DNA from: Pusillimonas sp.
GTDB taxonomy: Bacteria > Pseudomonadota > Gammaproteobacteria > Burkholderiales > Burkholderiaceae_B
DNA length: 64,000 bases
Direction of reading: 5' to 3'
Assembly: GCF_029263785.1 (NCBI RefSeq)
Contig: NZ_JAJUFE010000006.1
Location: 1 to 64,000 of the forward strand
Part shown: positions 19,578 to 27,792 of the stretch, one piece after another
Layout of the letters: each line of letters begins with the position of its first letter
Position numbering within the stretch: the stretch's first letter is position 1
Translations under genes and position numbers: made by a program
The notes under the pieces: model-generated
What the model was told of the DNA's origin: nothing
What the model saw: the letters and a program-made list of their open reading frames with translations, nothing else
Databases searched by the model: none

Positions 19578-20440
19578 GAACGCCTCGAGATGAGTCCGGA
19601 GGGGAAGAGGATGAGCAGCACAACCATCAGCGCATAAATGACGAAGGCTCCGACCGAGGGCACGTAGTATTTGCCCGCCACGTCAAAGACTCCCAGCACG
19701 ATAGCCGCCAACAACGGACCACTGATGGTTCCGGCGCCGCCAACTGCCACGACGATCAGGAAGTACACCATGTACTTGAAGGGGAAAGTGGGATCCAGGC
19801 CAAGCACATCGATGCCCAGGGCACCGCCCAAACCGCCCAGACCCGAGCCCAACGCAAACGTCACGCTAAATACACGGCTGACGTTGATGCCCAGACCAGC
19901 CGAGGCCTCCTGATTGTCGACCGAGGCGCGAATCTGTGCACCAAGGCGCGTACGCTCGATCAGGAAGAAGAGAGCACCCGTGACAAGCACAACGACGGCG
20001 ATCAGGAATAGTCTGTAAATACCCAGACCGACCCCGAAGACAGAGACCTGTCCGCGCAGCCACTCGGGCAAGTGAACCGGCTGCTGCGACGGACCCCACA
20101 CATAGATGCCGGCGGCCACGACCATGAAGGTCAAACCAATCGAGAACAGCACCTGGTCGAGCGGGTCGGCGCGATACAGTCGCCGATACAAGGTTCGCTC
20201 AAGGACAAATCCGACTATGGCCGCGGCAATGAATGCTGCGGGCAAGGTCAGTAAGAACGGCACGTTCAATTGACGCATGAGCTCGACCGCCACAAAGCCG
20301 CCGACCATGGCAAACGCGCCGTGTGCCAAGTTGATGAAGTTCATTAGGCCCATCGTGACAGACAGGCCGACGCTGATCAGAAAGAGCAAGGCGCCGTAGG
20401 CAACCCCGTCGAATAGTACGCCAAACAAGTTTCCTAGCAT
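19574..20440 (-). CDS. ABC transporter permease, LivH type
   Basis: Partner permease of the importer. From the ATG at 20440 (MLGNLFGVLFDG) it is 288 residues, with the LivH motifs GLSVTMGLMNFINLAHGAFAM near the N-terminus and SVDNQEASAGLGINVSRVF in the cytoplasmic loop. AGGGTGG lies just upstream of this ATG; a TTG nine codons earlier is less likely. It is the first gene of the livHMGF run, and no periplasmic binding protein gene is found in the 460 bases upstream or elsewhere in this sub-block. Confidence 0.9.
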   Translation of the reverse strand: MLGNLFGVLFDGVAYGALLFLISVGLSVTMGLMNFINLAHGAFAMVGGFVAVELMRQLNVPFLLTLPAAFIAAAIVGFVLERTLYRRLYRADPLDQVLFSIGLTFMVVAAGIYVWGPSQQPVHLPEWLRGQVSVFGVGLGIYRLFLIAVVVLVTGALFFLIERTRLGAQIRASVDNQEASAGLGINVSRVFSVTFALGSGLGGLGGALGIDVLGLDPTFPFKYMVYFLIVVAVGGAGTISGPLLAAIVLGVFDVAGKYYVPSVGAFVIYALMVVLLILFPSGLISRRS

Positions 20441-20514
20441 GGCGGCCACCCTGTGCTCCAGCGGCAAACTAGCGCGCTTTCTGCAAACGTATGCGGCATA
20501 GTGAATTCACTCCC

Positions 20515-20542
20515 AATATGCGAGATTTACGAAAATTATCAA
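20515..20542 (-). promoter_or_regulatory. Possible sigma70 promoter of the livHMGF operon
   Basis: On the minus strand TTGATA (20537-20542) and CATATT (20515-20520) are separated by 16 bases, and lie about 75 bases upstream of the livH start. The spacing is acceptable, but the -10 box is weak. Confidence 0.35.
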
Positions 20543-20574
20543 ACTTGGAATTGCTGTAACAAATAACGAACAGA

Positions 20575-20611
20575 CTCCGGGCCATGCGGCTTTGGGGCCG
20601 ATCTCCCGGAG
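20575..20611. repeat. GC-rich hairpin downstream of the vanB-like gene
   Basis: CTCCGGG and CCCGGAG form a seven-base stem with an inner GGCC/GGCC pairing. It could end or stabilise the vanAB-like transcript, but there is no T-run. Confidence 0.3.
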
Positions 20612-20902
20612 CGAAATTACCTGCTAATTAAGGTGCTTCGTTGATGTTGCCAGACCTTGAACCTGCGGCAATGCGTCAGGATATTGAACTGTGAGATTGT
20701 ATCGAGTTCGCCATTCCATTTATGTCTGGGCCGAGGGCCTGCCTGGAAATGCGAGTATGCGCCAAAAACGAAAGCCGCATGAGTTCGCAATGCATGTATA
20801 CGCGAACAAATATCCAGGACAGGCCGTTTCGAGGCCGCCGATAGTGTATCTCAATTGAAGTGCGATTGCGCCTCTTTTTACAATATAGAATTGATCGCTT
20901 GA

Positions 20903-21859
20903 TCAGATATCCAGGACCAGCATGGGGCTCTTGGAACGTGAGCAACAAGGCGTGAACTGATCATTGGCGGCGTGCTCGGCATCGGTAAGATACAAGTCGC
21001 GATGATCGGGCGTACCCTCAAGAACGCGGGTCAGACAAGTACCACATACCCCCTCTTCGCACGAAACCGGAATGAATACGCCAGCGTCGTCGAGAACCTG
21101 GGTAATAGGCTTGTCGGCCGGAATGGTAAACACCTGGCCTGTACTGGCGATCTTGACTTCGAATGAGGTGTCGCCACTGGTATCGACTTCGGCCGCCCCG
21201 AAATATTCAAGGTGAATACACTCGGATTTCCAACCAGCCTCTTTGGCCGTATTGACGACATAGTCGATGTATCCCGTGGGCCCGCAAACGTAAAGGTGAG
21301 TATCCGGCTGCGGATTTTCGAGAAGGGGCTTGAGGTTGAGCTTCTGGCTGTCGTCGCCGTTGTCAAAGTGAAAATGCACCCTGTCGGCGAAGGCCGACTT
21401 GCTGATGTCTTCGCGGAATGCCATGCGCTCGGGCGAACGGGCGTTGTAATGCATTTCGAAGTCAGCGCCGATGTGGCTTAGGCGACGGGCCATGCAGAGA
21501 ATGGGCGTGACACCGATACCGCCCGCGAAAAGAAGCGTGCGCTTGGCCTGTACCAGTTCGAAGTGGTTCTTGGGCGAGCTGATCTGAATGATGTCGCCCT
21601 GCTTGATGTCGTCGTGCACCGCGATCGAGCCGCCACGGGACTCGGGGTCGCGCAATACACCGATAACGTAGCGGTGCTGTTCGCCGGAATCGTTAAGCAG
21701 CGAATACTGGCGGATCAGGCCATCGCGAATATAGACATCGATGTGCGCGCCGGCACTAAAGGAAGGTAGGGGTTTGCCATCAATACTAGCCAGCTCCAGA
21801 CTGACTATCTCCTCGGCTTCCTGCACCTTGTTGACGACTTTAACGGTGAGTTGACTCAT
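20903..21859 (-). CDS. vanB: Rieske oxygenase reductase component, VanB-like
   Basis: Electron-transfer partner of the adjacent oxygenase, passing electrons from NAD(P)H through flavin and a [2Fe-2S] cluster. The 318-residue protein has an N-terminal flavin domain (IRQYSLLNDS), a nucleotide-binding domain (LLFAGGIGVTPILCMA, LYVCGPTGYID) and a C-terminal plant-type ferredoxin domain with the cysteine pattern CEEGVCGTC and a later C. This is the class IA order seen in vanillate demethylase reductase. It lies 78 bases after the oxygenase gene. Vanillate as the substrate is inferred from the oxygenase, not proven. Confidence 0.86.
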   Translation of the reverse strand: MSQLTVKVVNKVQEAEEIVSLELASIDGKPLPSFSAGAHIDVYIRDGLIRQYSLLNDSGEQHRYVIGVLRDPESRGGSIAVHDDIKQGDIIQISSPKNHFELVQAKRTLLFAGGIGVTPILCMARRLSHIGADFEMHYNARSPERMAFREDISKSAFADRVHFHFDNGDDSQKLNLKPLLENPQPDTHLYVCGPTGYIDYVVNTAKEAGWKSECIHLEYFGAAEVDTSGDTSFEVKIASTGQVFTIPADKPITQVLDDAGVFIPVSCEEGVCGTCLTRVLEGTPDHRDLYLTDAEHAANDQFTPCCSRSKSPMLVLDI

Positions 21860-21937
21860 TGAAATATTCTACTTTAGCGGTTTTACCCGCATTACTGCGG
21901 GCCAGGGTACCGGCCCGCTTACTTTAATGATGCAAGA

Positions 21938-22987
21938 TCAGGCGGGTTCGGCGGTGGCTTGCTGCTGCTCGTCCTTGACAATTCGATCGAGGATGCGACG
22001 AGCTTGGACGCCCCCCGTATCGATATTAAGCATGAGCAACTTACGGTCAGGATTCGCCTGGAGATTTCGCTGCTGAGCCTCCAGGACGGCAAGATCCTCA
22101 GCGAATATTTTACCCTGTCCGTCGCGGATTACTTTTGTCAGCTCGGGATCGTCGGCCTTGAAGTTGCGCGCCATACCCCAGAAGTACCAATGAGACGTCT
22201 CGGTTTCGGGAGTGATGAAGTCGACAACAATGGCCGCTGCCTTGTGCGCCGGGTCGGCCTCGAAGCCGCCCTTGCCTGCCAACGCCACGCCCACGTCAAT
22301 CAGAATGTGACTTGGCGGCGTAAACCGGGAGATCTGCCAGCGATCTACCGGGACGTTATCCGGAAGGTCGTTGTACCGAAGTGCCGCAGCCCAAAATGGG
22401 GGAGCGAAGATGTTTTCCATGTAGCGGCTGGTAATGACCGTATCACCTTCGACCTTGGTATTGACAGGCGTTTCGTCGATTTCGTCCTGACCGATACTTG
22501 TCGTATGAACATAGGCCTCGTGGGTAAGATCCATGAGGTTGTCGATCATCAGGCGATAATCGCAGTTGATGTGATACAGGCCGCCACCGTATGCCCACTC
22601 GGGGTCTTCTGCCCACGCCAGATGCGGAATGAGGGCTTCATCGGCCTTTTCGGCATCGCCTGGCCAGACCCAGACAAAGCCATAGCGCTCTACGACAGGG
22701 TAGCTCTTGACACAAGGGAAGCCTCCTACGCGCTGCATGGGCATTGAAACGACCTTGCCGTCGCAGCCCATGACCAGACCGTGATAGCCACATACAAGGT
22801 TGCCGTTCTCTACATAACCCAAAGACATGGCCGCGCCGCGGTGTGGACAGAAATCCTCGACTGCACACACCTTGCCTTCGTGACCACGATAAAACGCGAT
22901 GCGCTCATTGCAAATGGTGCGCCCCAAGGGCTTGGATTCGATTTCGTCGGGGGTACACGCTACGTACCAGGTATTTTTCGGGAACAT
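21938..22987 (-). CDS. vanA: Rieske non-heme iron oxygenase, vanillate O-demethylase-like
   Basis: Catalytic component that would demethylate vanillate to protocatechuate plus formaldehyde. The 349-residue protein has the Rieske cluster ligands C47-P-H49 and C66-x2-H69, and the mononuclear iron site in LMDLTHEAYVHTTS. The segments that follow (GDTVITSRYMENIFAPPFW, VPVDRWQISRF, VDFITPETETSHWYFWGMARNF) are strongly VanA-like. GAGG lies six bases before the ATG. Related enzymes act on other methoxylated aromatics, so the exact substrate is open. The upstream inverted repeats suggest control by the neighbouring MarR protein. Confidence 0.88.
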   Translation of the reverse strand: MFPKNTWYVACTPDEIESKPLGRTICNERIAFYRGHEGKVCAVEDFCPHRGAAMSLGYVENGNLVCGYHGLVMGCDGKVVSMPMQRVGGFPCVKSYPVVERYGFVWVWPGDAEKADEALIPHLAWAEDPEWAYGGGLYHINCDYRLMIDNLMDLTHEAYVHTTSIGQDEIDETPVNTKVEGDTVITSRYMENIFAPPFWAAALRYNDLPDNVPVDRWQISRFTPPSHILIDVGVALAGKGGFEADPAHKAAAIVVDFITPETETSHWYFWGMARNFKADDPELTKVIRDGQGKIFAEDLAVLEAQQRNLQANPDRKLLMLNIDTGGVQARRILDRIVKDEQQQATAEPA

Positions 22988-23010
22988 GATCGCCTCGCTT
23001 TGAACTTACG

Positions 23011-23024
23011 TTCAGTGTACTGAA
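23011..23024. promoter_or_regulatory. Candidate operator upstream of the vanA-like gene
   Basis: TTCAGT-GT-ACTGAA is a perfect inverted repeat with six-base arms, 24 bases before the vanA start and next to a smaller GAAC...GTTC repeat (23002-23013). The size fits a MarR-family dimer, and the MarR gene lies just upstream. Confidence 0.45.
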
Positions 23025-23065
23025 TATATGGATCAATTTTACTGCTGAGACGCACTCATTCAAGC

Positions 23066-23077
23066 AGGGTTAACCCT
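23066..23077. promoter_or_regulatory. AGGGTTAACCCT palindrome at the marR stop / vanA upstream region
   Basis: A perfect 12-base palindrome covers the marR stop codon, 79 bases upstream of vanA. Its 10-base core GGGTTAACCC occurs again upstream of the amide-transporter binding protein (31098-31107), which is why it is listed. Confidence 0.3.
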
Positions 23078-23597
23078 TATTTCCCGTTTCTTCTGTGGAA
23101 GATATTTCAGTCGGAGCGGGGCGCCGTTGCGACAGCGGTGCCCGGCTTTTTGAATTGTTGATATGCACGAGCTTGGTCAGCAACGCCATGAATTGGGCTT
23201 CTTCTTCGGCGCTAAAACCTTCAAAAATACGTTGATGCAGGCGCTGGATACCCGGAATGGTACTTTGCAGGAGCGCGCGTCCGGCGTCGGTCAGATACAG
23301 CGCTCTTTGCCGCCGATTATTCGGGTCAAGATACCGCACCAGCAATTTTTTTTCTTCGAGCCTTATTGCCACGCTGGCAGCGGTCGAGGTGTCGATAGCC
23401 ACAAGCCCCGCCAACGACACCTGATCGATGCCCGGATGTTCGACAAGTATGCGCAGGACGGCATACTGGATTGGGGTTATCTTTGAACCGAGTTCATCAT
23501 AAAAGATAGAAGCGGAAATCTGCTGGGCGCGCCGCATCAGGTGACCGGGCTGGGTATACAGATCGGTCAGGGCCGGGTTTGCAGCCTCTTTGGTCAT
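23070..23597 (-). CDS. MarR-family transcriptional regulator
   Basis: A 175-residue winged-helix regulator. The HTH and wing are visible around residues 55-110 (VSLAGLVAIDTSTAASVAIRLEEKKLLVRYLDPNNRRQRALYLTDAG in segments), with dimerisation helices on either side and a low-complexity C-terminal tail. MarR proteins commonly repress aromatic catabolism genes and release DNA on binding the aromatic ligand. It is directly upstream of vanA on the same strand and is the natural candidate to control it. It is distinct from the GntR-type VanR of Pseudomonas and Acinetobacter. Confidence 0.87.
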   Translation of the reverse strand: MTKEAANPALTDLYTQPGHLMRRAQQISASIFYDELGSKITPIQYAVLRILVEHPGIDQVSLAGLVAIDTSTAASVAIRLEEKKLLVRYLDPNNRRQRALYLTDAGRALLQSTIPGIQRLHQRIFEGFSAEEEAQFMALLTKLVHINNSKSRAPLSQRRPAPTEISSTEETGNKG

Positions 23598-23937
23598 TGA
23601 AAGCCTCTTTCTTGCCAGAATCTTGTACGTTAATGAGTACGTTTATTCTAGCAACGATAAAGCGCGGCAATGACCAGGCTTTACATACCCAAATAAGAAT
23701 GACGCACCCCCTGTCCGTTCAGAAGCTCGCTGCCAGACCCTTCGGCCGCCATTTGCTGCTCTCCCCCACTCGTGCTGCCGGCCGCTTGCCCGCATCGTTC
23801 GGCCAGCCGACGGAAAAGATCGAACACCTCGTCCATTGTCTGCCGTCGCTGAAACGCGCTCTTCGTCGTGGCCTATGCCACGCATGGCAAGTCGTAAAGA
23901 AGAATCGGCAACCCGAGGCAGCAATTGCGAGTTGGGG
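23598..23937. other. Intergenic region upstream of the MarR gene
   Basis: A 340-base gap between the AraC gene and the MarR gene, both on the minus strand. Close to the MarR start (23625-23645) there is a repeated GTACGTT element on either side of TAATGA, which partly resembles the TTACGTT segment before vanA. Apart from a 51-codon ORF of doubtful reality (23681-23836), I see nothing in the rest. Confidence 0.5.
23681..23836 (-). CDS. Doubtful small ORF, 51 codons
   Basis: Starts at an ATG at 23836 with MDEVFDLFRRLAERCG and ends at TAA. The first 16 residues could form an amphipathic helix; the remainder is glycine-, serine- and glutamine-rich. There is no Shine-Dalgarno and I recognise no family. 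It may be chance, or the tail of a decayed gene. Confidence 0.15.
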   Translation of the reverse strand: MDEVFDLFRRLAERCGQAAGSTSGGEQQMAAEGSGSELLNGQGVRHSYLGM

Positions 23938-24813
23938 TCAGCCCAGGCGCGCACGGCGAAACATCAGGGGCGACTCCCCGACATGCTCCATGAAAAAGCG
24001 GCTGAAATTCGAGGGATCCTTGAAGCCCAGGTGATAAGAGATATCGCTGACCGACATCGCCGAATATAGCAGCAGGCGCTGGCCTTCCAGGACGAGTCGA
24101 CGATGCGCAATCTTGAGCGGCGGCTCTCCGGCGACTTCCCGACACGCGCGGTGCAGCGTACGTTCGTTCACGGCCAGCATGGTGGCATAGCTTGCAACCG
24201 ACAACTGTTCGCGAAAATGCTTCTCGAGCAGGCCCCGGAACTGTTCGTACAGCAGGCGCCTGCGCTGGGTATCAAGTGCAAGGGCTGCGGATTCTTGCGG
24301 CTGGTGCGTAAGGTGACCAAGTATGCGAAGTATGTTGGCAGACAACATGACACCCAACGATTGAGGTGCAGTCACCAGACGCTCGGCGATAGTCCCCATC
24401 GCGGAGGCAATGTCATCGAAAGCGAAGGAGTCGGCAGTAAAAGACATGACTCCAGGTCGGGACATGGCTGCCTCCAGAGCGGGCTCATTGGCAAACTGGA
24501 TAAGCTCGCGCAGGTAGGCGTCTGAAATAGTCAGAAGCCTGCCAGAAGATCGTGGTGCATAGCGAAAACTATGCACCACCAAAGACGGGATCAGCACCAG
24601 GGACGGTGCAGTGAAAGCCTCCTGCCCAAGGTCGAAAGCGACCTCACCGGCGCCGCTTTCTATCAGTGCCATCTGAAAAAGATCGCGGTGCCGGTGTGGG
24701 AAGAGCTCCCAGTTGTATTTGCGAATACGCGTCGAAATCTTTTCGACATGAACAAAGCGAAAGTCGCCGCCCGGGATACGCCCTTCGTAATGTATGAACG
24801 GCGGCCCTTCCAT
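23938..24813 (-). CDS. AraC-family transcriptional regulator
   Basis: A 291-residue regulator with an N-terminal cupin-like sensor domain (about 30-130, containing FPHRHRDLFQMALIESG) and two C-terminal HTH units (about 190-290). The second carries the family signature SVSDISYHLGFKDPSNFSRFF. The sensor start resembles PobR-type activators of aromatic metabolism. It sits 69 bases downstream of the amidase, last in a run of seven same-strand genes that includes a complete transporter, so it probably regulates that system in response to the imported compound. The ATG at 24813 has no clear Shine-Dalgarno. Confidence 0.88.
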   Translation of the reverse strand: MEGPPFIHYEGRIPGGDFRFVHVEKISTRIRKYNWELFPHRHRDLFQMALIESGAGEVAFDLGQEAFTAPSLVLIPSLVVHSFRYAPRSSGRLLTISDAYLRELIQFANEPALEAAMSRPGVMSFTADSFAFDDIASAMGTIAERLVTAPQSLGVMLSANILRILGHLTHQPQESAALALDTQRRRLLYEQFRGLLEKHFREQLSVASYATMLAVNERTLHRACREVAGEPPLKIAHRRLVLEGQRLLLYSAMSVSDISYHLGFKDPSNFSRFFMEHVGESPLMFRRARLG

Positions 24814-24882
24814 GACGCTATGCGTCCCGGCGTGCCTGAACGCCAGGCGGACACGAACCGTAGACCGCCACAGCTGGTTCGC

Positions 24883-26268
24883 TCATGGTTCGGCTAGCGT
24901 TGCCGTCCCGATAACCTGCTGTACTGCCGCTGCCGCCTCAAGGGCTTGCGCTTCATGAAAGCGTCGCGCAACCAGTTGCATTCCATTGGGCAAGGCCACA
25001 CCTGGCAGACCCAGCAGATTGACCCAGGGAATATTTCGCATCTGGTCAAAGAGACGCTGGGTCTGCTCGCGATCGAGCATGTGGTCGAAGTCGAGTGGTG
25101 GGGTCTCCATTCCGGCAACCGGGCAAAGAACCAGGGGATGTTCCTCCATCCACCCGGCCACCTCGCGCTGAACCTTCCGTCTTTCGATGAAGGCTTTGAT
25201 GTAATTGCGCACTTCGGATCCCAGGTTATAGATACCGAACATGGCTTCGATATGTTGGCGATTGCTTTCGCCCAATAGATGGCCGAACTCGGGCATGCCC
25301 GTTTGCATGAGCTCGGTTCCAATGATTTCGGCCCAGAGTTCGGGTGCCCGCTTCGCGTTGGGAATCGCGGCATCGACGACTTCGTAACCGGCGTCACTGA
25401 GAATACGGGCGGTTTCATCGAGCTTTGCGGCGACAGCTGATGAAACCAGAGCCCCAGTCTGGTCGAGCATGCGGGCGACTCGCGGCCGCTTTCCGTTCGA
25501 ACCGGAGCGGGACACCGGAACTGGCACCGTTGCGGGATCGGACCAATGCTGACCCGCCAACACCGTATAGGCCATCCACAGGTCTTCTACACATCGTGCC
25601 ATCGGCCCGATGCAGGACATGAGGTCGACAGTTGGAGGCCCATCAAGGGGAGGCAGCGTCTTGGAGGCAGGAGTACGGCCAGCCGAAGGACGCAGCCCGT
25701 AAATTTCGCAAAAGGTCGAGGGCACCCGGATAGAACCGCCATAGTCCAGGCCCAGTCCAAGCGGCGCCATGCCAGACGCTACGGCGGCGGCATCGGCCCC
25801 CGAAGACCCGCCGGGACTCAAGCTTGGGTTGCGCGGATTGAGCGTGGCGCCGTACAGGTGACTGACGGTGTTCCAGCGAATTTGCAGATCGGGCTGATTG
25901 GCCTTGCCCAGAATGATGGCGCCGGCCTGCCGCAGCCGGCTTATCGCCACCTCGTCGGACTCGGAGCGACGATCTGCCCAAGCCGGTAGCCCCTCGGTAT
26001 GCTTCGTGCCCTGCACGTCGTAGTGATCTTTGATACTGATGGGAATACCATCCAGCGGCAGGTCGGTTCTATCAGAGTGATGCGCGTCCGCCTCGCGGGC
26101 CTCTGCCAGCGCCTGCTCTTCGCGAAGCTCGACGAAGGCATTCAACTTGGAGTTCACCTTCTCGATGCGAGCAAAGTGCGCACGCACCAATTCTTCGCGA
26201 CTGACTTCACGCCGTGCAACGAGTTCGCGCATACGTGTGGCGGTCAAGCGCCAAAGATCGTCTTTCAT
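24883..26268 (-). CDS. Amidase-signature family hydrolase
   Basis: Hydrolyses an amide to acid and ammonia (or an amine). The 461-residue protein has the complete Ser-cisSer-Lys machinery: lysine in PISIKDHYDVQG, the central serine in GLDYGGSIRVPS and the nucleophile-loop segment LSPGGSSGADAAAVASG. It is not GatA itself, since no gatB or gatC adjoins. AGGAG lies five bases before the ATG. The 70-base gap behind an amide-type transporter suggests it cleaves what that transporter brings in. The substrate is unknown. Confidence 0.88.
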   Translation of the reverse strand: MKDDLWRLTATRMRELVARREVSREELVRAHFARIEKVNSKLNAFVELREEQALAEAREADAHHSDRTDLPLDGIPISIKDHYDVQGTKHTEGLPAWADRRSESDEVAISRLRQAGAIILGKANQPDLQIRWNTVSHLYGATLNPRNPSLSPGGSSGADAAAVASGMAPLGLGLDYGGSIRVPSTFCEIYGLRPSAGRTPASKTLPPLDGPPTVDLMSCIGPMARCVEDLWMAYTVLAGQHWSDPATVPVPVSRSGSNGKRPRVARMLDQTGALVSSAVAAKLDETARILSDAGYEVVDAAIPNAKRAPELWAEIIGTELMQTGMPEFGHLLGESNRQHIEAMFGIYNLGSEVRNYIKAFIERRKVQREVAGWMEEHPLVLCPVAGMETPPLDFDHMLDREQTQRLFDQMRNIPWVNLLGLPGVALPNGMQLVARRFHEAQALEAAAAVQQVIGTATLAEP

Positions 26269-26338
26269 TGCGTCTCCTGTTGTAGTGTCCGCGCAGTCCA
26301 GCGGGCCGCAGACGGACGTTTATGCACAAAGGCTAATA

Positions 26339-27070
26339 TCAATCGACCTTTCCCTCAAGCCCGGCAAACTCGCCGATGGTGTCGGGGTCGGACAGCAAGG
26401 CGGGATCTATTTCCCTGACGATGGCACCTTTCTGCAACCAGAGCACACGCTGCGCCATGGCGGCGATAAACCCCACATCCTGCTCTACCACCACGACGGC
26501 AAGCGACGTCGATTGCGCACGCCGAACCAAGTAGTCTTCGATCTCGTCGACGATGGATGGCTGGATTCCTTCTGTCGGCTCATCGAGCAATAAGAGACAC
26601 GGCTCGCCACACAGTGCGCGCGCCAGGGCCAGGATCTGTTGTTCCCCTCCGCTCAGCGCGCCGCCCTTGCGGTCAAGCAGACCGGCCAGAATGGGGAACT
26701 CGTCGGTTGCACGCTCGACCGCTTCAACGCGGTTTCGGCCTACAGCCGCCGCGCCCAGCGCAAGATTCTCCCGAACTGTCAGCGAGGGGAAGATGTCTCG
26801 ACCCTGCGATACATAGCCCATGCCCAGCCGGGCGCGCTTGTGCGTGGGCAAATGAGTAATGTCCTGACCACGGAAAGTAACGCGGCCGGAGGTACTGGGA
26901 ACGTGTCCAACCAATGCTTTCATAAGCGTCGTCTTGCCCATTCCGTTATGACCCAGGACCCCGACAATCTCCCCGGCCTGAATCTGAAACCTGAGTTCTC
27001 GAAGAACGGGTATGGTTCCGTAACCCGCCGACAGATCATTCACGTCAAGCAGTGCTTCTTGGGTGGTCAT
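26339..27070 (-). CDS. ABC transporter ATP-binding protein, UrtE/LivF type
   Basis: Second ATPase of the amide-type importer, 243 residues. Walker A GHNGMGKTTLM, signature LSGGEQQILALA and Walker B LLLLDEPTEGIQPSIVDEI are present; the DEPTEGIQPSI wording is characteristic of UrtE of urea transporters. Its start overlaps the upstream ATPase stop by four bases. The urea substrate itself is not implied, as no urease genes adjoin. Confidence 0.88.
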   Translation of the reverse strand: MTTQEALLDVNDLSAGYGTIPVLRELRFQIQAGEIVGVLGHNGMGKTTLMKALVGHVPSTSGRVTFRGQDITHLPTHKRARLGMGYVSQGRDIFPSLTVRENLALGAAAVGRNRVEAVERATDEFPILAGLLDRKGGALSGGEQQILALARALCGEPCLLLLDEPTEGIQPSIVDEIEDYLVRRAQSTSLAVVVVEQDVGFIAAMAQRVLWLQKGAIVREIDPALLSDPDTIGEFAGLEGKVD

Positions 27071-27792
27071 CGTGCCTCCCTGCCGTGCTGGCCCAAGTAG
27101 GCGTCCCGCACTTCGATATTGCGCACGATTTCCTCCATGGTGTCTTCTACCAGTACGCGCCCCCGATGAAACACGGTGACGCGTTCGGCAATACGCCGTA
27201 TGAAGTGCATGTCATGTTCAACGATGATGAAGCTTCGCTTGCCACGCATGCTTTCCAAGAGGGAAATCGTACGCTCGACTTCGCCGGCGGTCATGCCCGC
27301 AGCCGGCTCATCAAGAAGGACCAGCTTGGGGTCGTTGATTAGTATCATGCCCAGCTCAACCCATTGACGGTGACCATGCGCAAGACTGCCCGCGAGCGTG
27401 TCCTTATGTTCGGTCATGTGAATGCGCTCGAGCATGGCATCTGCCGCTTCGGCCGCATGCGCGGCATTCATGCGAAATCGCGCTGCGATCAGCAGGTTCT
27501 CGCGCACGCTCAGGCCATTGAACAGATTCGGAACCTGGGTCTTGATACCGACGCCCATTCGGGCAATTGCAAAAGAGGGCAAATTGGTGATGTCCTTGCC
27601 GTACAAGGTGATACGGCCGGAAGTTGGCTTGAGCTGCCCCGTGAGCATCTTGAAAAAAGTGCTTTTCCCGGCACCATTGGCCCCAATGAGGCAACGCAGC
27701 TCCCCTTCGCGCAGCTCGAAATTGATGCCCGCCACGGCCGCCACCCCGCCAAAGGTGCGCCACAGCTCAGAAGTTTGCAGAATGACGCTCAT
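27067..27792 (-). CDS. ABC transporter ATP-binding protein, UrtD/LivG type
   Basis: First ATPase of the importer, 241 residues: Walker A GANGAGKSTFF, UrtD-like signature LAHGHRQWVELGM, Walker B LVLLDEPAAGMT and VEHDMHFIRRIA. UrtD proteins carry the same HGxxQWxE-type signature in place of LSGGQ. It overlaps the permease gene upstream by four bases. Confidence 0.88.
   Translation of the reverse strand: MSVILQTSELWRTFGGVAAVAGINFELREGELRCLIGANGAGKSTFFKMLTGQLKPTSGRITLYGKDITNLPSFAIARMGVGIKTQVPNLFNGLSVRENLLIAARFRMNAAHAAEAADAMLERIHMTEHKDTLAGSLAHGHRQWVELGMILINDPKLVLLDEPAAGMTAGEVERTISLLESMRGKRSFIIVEHDMHFIRRIAERVTVFHRGRVLVEDTMEEIVRNIEVRDAYLGQHGREAR

Larger units (their letters stand above)
20441..20902. 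other. Intergenic region between vanB-like and livH-like genes
   Basis: A 462-base stretch with no supported gene; the only reading frame (20676-20948, minus) runs into the end of the reductase gene and looks random. It contains a possible minus-strand promoter for livH (20515-20542) and a GC-rich hairpin (20575-20611). It is more AT-rich than its surroundings by eye, as expected for regulatory DNA. Confidence 0.6.

Noticed and set aside
18564-19637. Plus-strand ORF of 357 codons
   Set aside because: It lies antisense to the LivM-type permease; its composition (rich in D, Q, E, H) is what antisense reading of hydrophobic helices gives.
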